Shown here: piece by piece, positions 59,068-64,000 of the stretch
Numbering within the stretch: the first letter of the stretch is position 1
How the letters are laid out: every line of letters begins with the position of its first letter
From: Oxytricha trifallax
Lineage: Eukaryota > Ciliophora > Spirotrichea > Sporadotrichida > Oxytrichidae
Length of the DNA: 64,000 bases
Assembly (NCBI GenBank): GCA_000711775.1
Contig: ARYC01001240.1
Span: 40,241 to 104,240, forward strand
Direction of reading: 5' to 3'
Notes under the pieces: generated by a model
The model's database searches: none
What the model saw: the letters and a program-made list of their open reading frames with translations, nothing else
What the model was told of the DNA's origin: nothing
Program-made: the position numbers and the translations under genes

Positions 59068-60775
59068 AATGAACATAGAAAAGTACGATGAATTTGCTTT
59101 CATTGACGATATATGTTCAGCTTATGCTAACTACAACACCCAAGGTGCTGTAGATGCTAAGCAACAGACTTTTTATTTAAAGTCCAGGCTTATCTAATTC
59201 AGGGATAATGTTAATGAGTAAGTCTCTAAGTCCATATTAAATTATATCTCTATTTCAATCAAACATCTGAAGATAACTGAAACTCACAATATTTCTACTT
59301 TAGGATGAGAAAATCTTATTTCGTCAAAGAAGGTACAGCAATTGAAGTCTAAGAACTCATGATCACTCTCCAAGAAGTCTTTGTATCTTACTTCACCTCA
59401 CATAACTTGAATAAAAGCTTAGACTTTGACGGTGGTAGTTACAAAAGAACTTCAAGGACCTTGGATTTCTAAGAAGATGCGCCCAAAGATCTCTTGGTGA
59501 AAGCTAAGGATAATAAATATACAACGTTTGAATTGATTAATCACATAACTTACTTGAGAGTTCCCTTTTTTGGAGATATTAACTGAATGGGATATTAGAG
59601 TCAGAAGGACCTAATGAATGAAGTTCTCAAATTTAATGATTAAGAGTTAGATGCACTGCTCTTTTACCTTACTTTAATGGCTAGAGGGATATTGTTCCTT
59701 CACAAACACATTGGAACTAATCCTAGACATTAAAACTGGGGAATAGACCTTTCAATTGCTTTCTGTGTTATCTTGCAGAGGCTTTCAATTCAGAAAGACA
59801 CATCATCAGCACTATAATGCCAGAGAGAATTCCAGTCCGTGCTGCTGATAGAGAAAGTTTGACCCACTTCAACTACAGGAAGTACATCATCCTGAACGAG
59901 ATAGTTGACATAAAAATTCCTAAGATACAACAGAAAGAGCTTTTATGATACTCACAAAATACCTATTCGTGAAGATCCAGATAAGTTTCTATGTTTTAAA
60001 TATATGAATGCTAACATCAGAAGAGACGCCCCTTTAAATGAACTTTAAATCGCTGTTTAATACAAACACTTGTTCTAGGGAGACATCATTTCTTACTATA
60101 TTAGACCATTGAAGATATTCAAATGGATGCTAAAAGAACAACCTCCCCCATCATTTATTGAAGATATCATATTATATTTCATTTATGTTCAATTAACAGT
60201 CAAGAAGATGGATATATTTCCATTAAGAGACTACTCTACAAGGAATTTTTTTTTATTTATAGTAACCCAGAAATAAGTCTAGATTGAGTAAAAAGTCATG
60301 GATCAAATGTACAGCAACAAACAAACCGAAAAACTAGTCAAGATTTTAGACTTGATGGCTACCTTAAACATTAAGCTCAGTTAACATTAAAAGAATGTTG
60401 TTTTTTCCAACCAAAATCTATTATGTTTGGGAAGATATAGTACTGGTAAAACAACAACTTCAATTCCTAGACTATTTGCTTAAGAAATGCTCTATGATTT
60501 CTTGAGAAAGCATCATGAAAATCAGATACTTAAGATGCAAGAGAAGGAAAAAGAAAATTTCATCGCTTCAGTCAAAAAAAAATGATCCTAAATTACTTGA
60601 AGAAAATGATGAAGGAAAAGTAGAAGAAGTCAAGAAGAAAAAGAGAGGAAACCTTTGAATGAAGCTAAGGATTTAAGGAAACATTCTGGAATGAAAATGG
60701 TATTCATCACAGCCTCCCATCTTGAAAAATGAAGTAAGAAGATTATATGGCAGCATCAAATCAAAGCTAATTACT
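59068..60775 (+). pseudogene. SF1 helicase-like (TRANK1-related) gene, broken at a TBE end
   Basis: The ATG at 59068 begins MNIEKYDEFAFIDD. An intron with GTAAGT and TTTAG ends lies at about 59219-59304. A Walker A loop, LGRYSTGKTTT (60.43 kb), and a following VFITAS then LKNEVRRLYGSI block (60.70 kb) resemble the start of the UvrD-like helicase domain in TRANK1-type proteins. TGA is in frame at 59584 (DIN-W-MGY). Frame corrections are needed near 59.77, 59.95, 60.59 and 60.71 kb. Coding stops at 60775, exactly where a copied TBE right end begins, so the rest of the helicase is missing here. An inverted coding block at 61.29-61.60 kb may be another segment. Confidence 0.65.
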
Positions 60776-60977
60776 ATCTATTTATCTGATTCAGGTTGAC
60801 CTAGAAGTGGATTCTCCCTATTTAAAGTAAAATATTACAGAGTTCAGAATGGATATCCATATCATAAACATATTATAGAAACATAAACCCTATTTAAACC
60901 CTAATAAAGTATGCACTAATAGTCTACTTTTATCAATCAAAAACTGAATCAAACTACTGAAAGGTTTTGGGGTTTTG
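60775..60977. mobile_element. Solo TBE right end
   Basis: 203 bp almost identical to 63656-63856, ending GGTTTTGGGGTTTTG then AAT. The flank after it also matches the flank of the other TBE (60978-61120 against 63857-64000), so it is a duplicated end, not an independent insertion. Confidence 0.85.
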
Positions 60978-61289
60978 AATGGAGTCCCATAACTCTATCT
61001 GCCCTTTTAAGTCTATCAACCTCAACCTATCTTGGGTTGCTCTATCATTCTTATGTTTCCAAATTAAATGAAATATAAATAAACTGGATTGGTTATAAAT
61101 AGTTTCTAATTAATAAGTCAAACTACAAAGTCTAAACTTTATTTGGTTATTAGTTTTGAATTTTCAAATTATTAGGTATTAATAACTTCCAATATTTATT
61201 ATATATATTGGATTGCTTTATTTAATAATTTAATACTTAACTTAATTTTAAATTAAAATTTTAGGTTAATATACAAATATCAATTTATG

Positions 61290-61655
61290 AGTTGAAATGC
61301 CTTATATTCTTAAAAGAAGTTCCTGCATAATAATAACTTAAATAACCCTCAAGGCAATATTGATTTACTTTTTCTCTTTGGTAATTATCAGTCAGCATTT
61401 TAAGTCAAAATTTCTTATTTCAGGGAAAATCTTATGAAAGAAAGCAGCTGCTTAATTGTTTTTCTTGGCAGAAGTTATTTCAAAAATCTCATTCTTTACT
61501 AGTAAATTTTCAATGTCTTAGTTATCCTTCATTTTCAAGATGAATCCAGAAGAGTAAGAGTCAAGTCTTACAACAGGAGCTAGAGCATTAAAGAGGTCCA
61601 TTCTGTCTTTGAAGAATTATAAATTTTCACTGAGAGCGCAGAACATTTGAGATCT
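61290..61655 (-). CDS. Inverted coding block, possible helicase-gene segment
   Basis: The reverse frame reads RSQMFCALSENLQFF, FNALAPVVRLDSY, then NQAAAFFHKIFPE and, after a frame change at a TGA, REKVNQYCLEGYLSYYYAG. It resembles the helical TPR-like regions that follow the helicase core in TRANK1-type proteins, but that link is weak. It lies between the broken forward helicase gene and a TBE, in opposite orientation. That would fit an inverted germline segment. Confidence 0.4.
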
Positions 61656-61782
61656 ACCCTAACTATGCCCAATCAAAACCCCAAAACCCTTTCAGTAGTT
61701 TGCTTAATAGGGTTTATGTAGGGGTTTAATGTTTTAATGTAATGTAAATTAGTGTCTATTAGAGGTGTTTTATTATTACTAT

Positions 61783-63114
61783 TCACTCAAACCATACTTT
61801 GGCATCATGAGCCAACTTTCTAAACTTTATTTCTCCTATTTAACTTACAATTTAGTCTATTGTATGCTCCGCTCTATGGTTGGGCTTTATGATTATCTAC
61901 TCAGCCATATCTTTCATTTTACCTTTTATCTTATTCTAATATAAATATTGCTGTATTCTCTGCTTTGAATCTTTATCTCTCTTACAGCTATAGTAATCAT
62001 TTCTTGGCATATCGCATTCAGCAATAATTGCTGCTAGAGACCATATATCCCACTTAATATCACTATCTCTCCAGTCGTCCCTTTCTGGAAAGTATCCAGG
62101 AGTACCATAAACGTTGCCAAGTCCTGAAGCTTCAATTCTTTATGATCTATTGAAATCAATTTTAACTACTCTGAGTGGTGAAAAGTCAAGCATAATATTC
62201 TCAGGCTTCAAGTCTCTATGAACATACCCTAAAGTGTAAAGCTCTTCATTGCCTTTGCAAACATTTGTAAGAAAAAGAGGTAGCTACTTTGGAATCCTTT
62301 AATCTTAAATGTAGTCTCTCAAAGTCATTAAATATAGAGGGAGACGAAAAGCAAGATGATCTTGAGCAAGCAGAATTGCATATCTAGCTTAATTATATAT
62401 CTGCACTGTCTATCCCTTGCTTTAGTAAGAGCTTAATACTCATTAACAAATTCCATTTGATACTTGTCATCGCATTTTAAATAGTTGAATGGATAAATCT
62501 TGTATGTGAACTGCTTATCAGTTATAACCTTTATCTCAAACTTGTCATCAAGTATAATATAACTTTCCTTACATTATTTAAGATCAATTACATTTAAAAT
62601 TGGTAGTTTTAGTGCATGTATCTTCAGAGTGATTTTCACTATCTCAGAAGCTGGGAGGTTTCTCACTGCTTTGATAAGCTTGTTTTCTTTCTTAAACTCT
62701 TTGTTCCAAAGATTTTAAAGGGTCTCTTGGCATTTTTTTTGAAGGAAGAGTCTCAGGATCTATGACTTCAAACGTCTTGCCATGATGGTTTTAAAGGTGA
62801 ACTTTTAAATCCCTTCAATGATTATATTGCTTATTGCAATAAGGGCAGAAATATTTTACATCTATCTTATCATGCTTAAGATAGAGCTTGGGCTTGTTAG
62901 AATGCTACTCTAAGATATGATGCTTAAGAGCCAGATTTATAAGTCAAGTTCTTCTCACACTCTTCACATTAATGTAATGCTTTAATTTACTTTTTCTCTT
63001 CCTCCTCTTCAACCATTTTTATTGGAACTTCACATTAAATATCTTAGCACTGCATTTCTATTTAACAACTGAATTGTTATTCAAAGTCTGATACCTAAGG
63101 TTAGAGAATTTCAT
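61783..63114 (-). CDS. TBE 57-kDa zinc-finger/kinase gene, deleted-element copy
   Basis: The ATG at 63114-63112 begins MKFSNLRYQTLNN. Zinc fingers: CEECEKNLTYK, then YFCPYCNKQYNH with a TGA in frame and RDLKVH. Kinase features are better kept than in the 4-kb TBE: the C-lobe GTPGYFPERDDW, KWDIWSLAAIIAECDMP and the flanking basic tail. The TGA stop at 61785-61783 (VWFE-stop) is at the same place as MNFE-stop in the other element. A few frame changes remain near 62.95 and 62.7 kb. Its cellular role is unknown. Confidence 0.8.
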
Positions 63115-63429
63115 GTTTGTACTAGGTAAATGCATCGCAAGTTTCAATTTTCTTTTATTCATGAAAGAAAGTTTTGCTGTCTAATGCCAAGCAATGCCGC
63201 TTTTCTTAGTAAGTTGCCGCTCATTTTTTTAAATACTATTAATAATTATTTAAGCTGTTTAAATTCTACCTTTTACACAAGTAAGCATATCCTCAAAGAT
63301 TTAGAGAGATTTAATGGGAACAAAGTGAGAGACATTAGTTTTATATTTCTATAATTTTGAGATAATTTTAATACTAATTCATCAATTTTATTCATTATAA
63401 TTTGCACCTAAATGTGTTTTGTGAAGTTA

Positions 63430-63600
63430 GATGGTGCTCCTAAAAATGTTCTTGTAAATTTAGGAGGGTAAGTTTTAAATATTATTTATTTTAATGTAAC
63501 ACCTAATACGGTTTTGAACTTTAATTAAAACTCCTAATTAAGTTTTAAATAAATTAGGAGCACCACCTAATTAAATTAATTATTATAAGGAGCAATTTAA
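63430..63600. repeat. GGAGC-type repeats upstream of the TBE kinase gene
   Basis: Direct and inverted copies of motifs such as CTCCTAATTAAG and AATTAGGAGCACC lie between the kinase start and the right TBE end. They are related to those at 8.89-9.07 kb, which supports a shared regulatory function. Confidence 0.55.
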
Positions 63601-63655
63601 TGGAGAAGGTAAATGGAAGTCAAACTCTGAAACTAGGAGAAAGTTACTCCATTTT

Positions 63656-64000
63656 TATCTATTTATCTGATTCAGGTTGACCTAGAAGTGGATCTCCCTA
63701 TTTAATAGTAAAATTTTACAGAGTTCAGAATGGATATCATATCATAAACATTTATAGAAACATAAACCCTATTTAAACCTTAATAAAATATGCAGTAATA
63801 GTCTACTTTTATCAATCAAAAACTGAATCAAACTACTGAAAGGTTTTGGGGTTTTGAATGGAGTCCCATAACTCTATCTGCTCTTTCAAGTCTATCAACC
63901 TCAACCTCTCTTGGGTTGCTCTATCATTCTAATGTTTCCAAATTAAATGAAATATAAATAAACTGGATTTGTTATAAATAGTTTCTAATTAATAAGTCAA
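63656..64000. repeat. Direct repeat of 60775-61120 (TBE right end plus flank)
   Basis: Matches the earlier copy at high identity through the TBE end, the AAT and at least 140 bp of flank, to the window edge. The offset is about 2.88 kb, indicating a tandem duplication with one breakpoint inside a TBE. Confidence 0.9.

Larger units (their letters stand above)
61674..63856. mobile_element. Internally deleted TBE
   Basis: The element is 2183 bp. The left end CAAAACCCCAAAACCC follows AAT (61671-61673), and the right end GGTTTTGGGGTTTTG precedes AAT (63857-63859), so TSD and ends are intact. It holds only the zinc-finger/kinase gene on the reverse strand and the repeat-rich promoter region. The transposase and 22-kDa genes are missing. 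Its ends should still be recognisable to a TBE transposase supplied elsewhere. Confidence 0.92.

Overview
The window reads as germline (micronuclear) DNA of a spirotrich, hypotrich-like ciliate. Four observations support this. (1) Genes read through TAA and TAG as glutamine. (2) Two insertions have the hallmarks of TBE transposons: C4A4 ends and 3-bp AAT target duplications. (3) Conserved genes are cut by AT-rich spacers and transposons. (4) At least one gene, a tubulin tyrosine ligase-like (TTLL) gene near 48.5-49.7 kb, has its segments in scrambled order with matching short pointer repeats. The DNA is very AT-rich. The species cannot be named from sequence alone.

Layout. 0.4-3.1 kb: a forward multi-exon gene. 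3.07-5.9 kb: a convergent reverse gene split by a 1.5-kb Merlin (IS1595-like) transposon with perfect 8-bp target duplications. 6.0-11.0 kb: a long inverted repeat holding a 4.0-kb TBE with its transposase, 22-kDa and zinc-finger/kinase genes. 10.9-15.3 kb: reverse leucine-rich-repeat and ankyrin/coiled-coil genes. 15.3-18.4 kb: mostly empty AT-rich DNA. 18.4-25.2 kb: two forward GH31 alpha-glucosidase genes with a GC-richer block between them and a Merlin-related MITE in the second. 25.2-33.7 kb: foldback elements, a duplicated coding block and a 2.35-kb tandem array containing TBE ends. 33.8-45.5 kb: reverse genes (CCCH zinc finger, an acidic protein, a very large unknown protein, low-complexity proteins). 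45.5-47.1 kb: a LINE fragment. 47.5-55.2 kb: forward genes (scrambled TTLL, RBM28/Nop4-like RNA-binding protein, coiled-coil protein). 55.5-58.9 kb: reverse 4CXXC-zinc-finger and coiled-coil genes. 59.1-60.8 kb: a forward SF1 helicase-like gene, broken by a TBE end. 61.3-64.0 kb: an inverted coding block and an internally deleted TBE.

Genetic code. Several well-conserved genes carry in-frame TGA where the family has tryptophan (for example the GH31 catalytic W-x-D-M-N-E motif), yet TGA also sits as the terminator at the homologous C-terminus of three TBE copies. This suggests TGA is read as both Trp and stop, which is not the code reported for hypotrichs. An alternative is that these are decaying germline copies. 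Many genes also need single-base frame corrections, mostly at homopolymers, so exon ends are approximate and assembly errors cannot be excluded.

The resident genes are not an operon or a shared pathway. What links the region is its genome-rearrangement biology: mobile elements and spacers that must be removed, and gene segments that must be reordered, to make working somatic genes. All calls come from reading the sequence by eye, without database searches.
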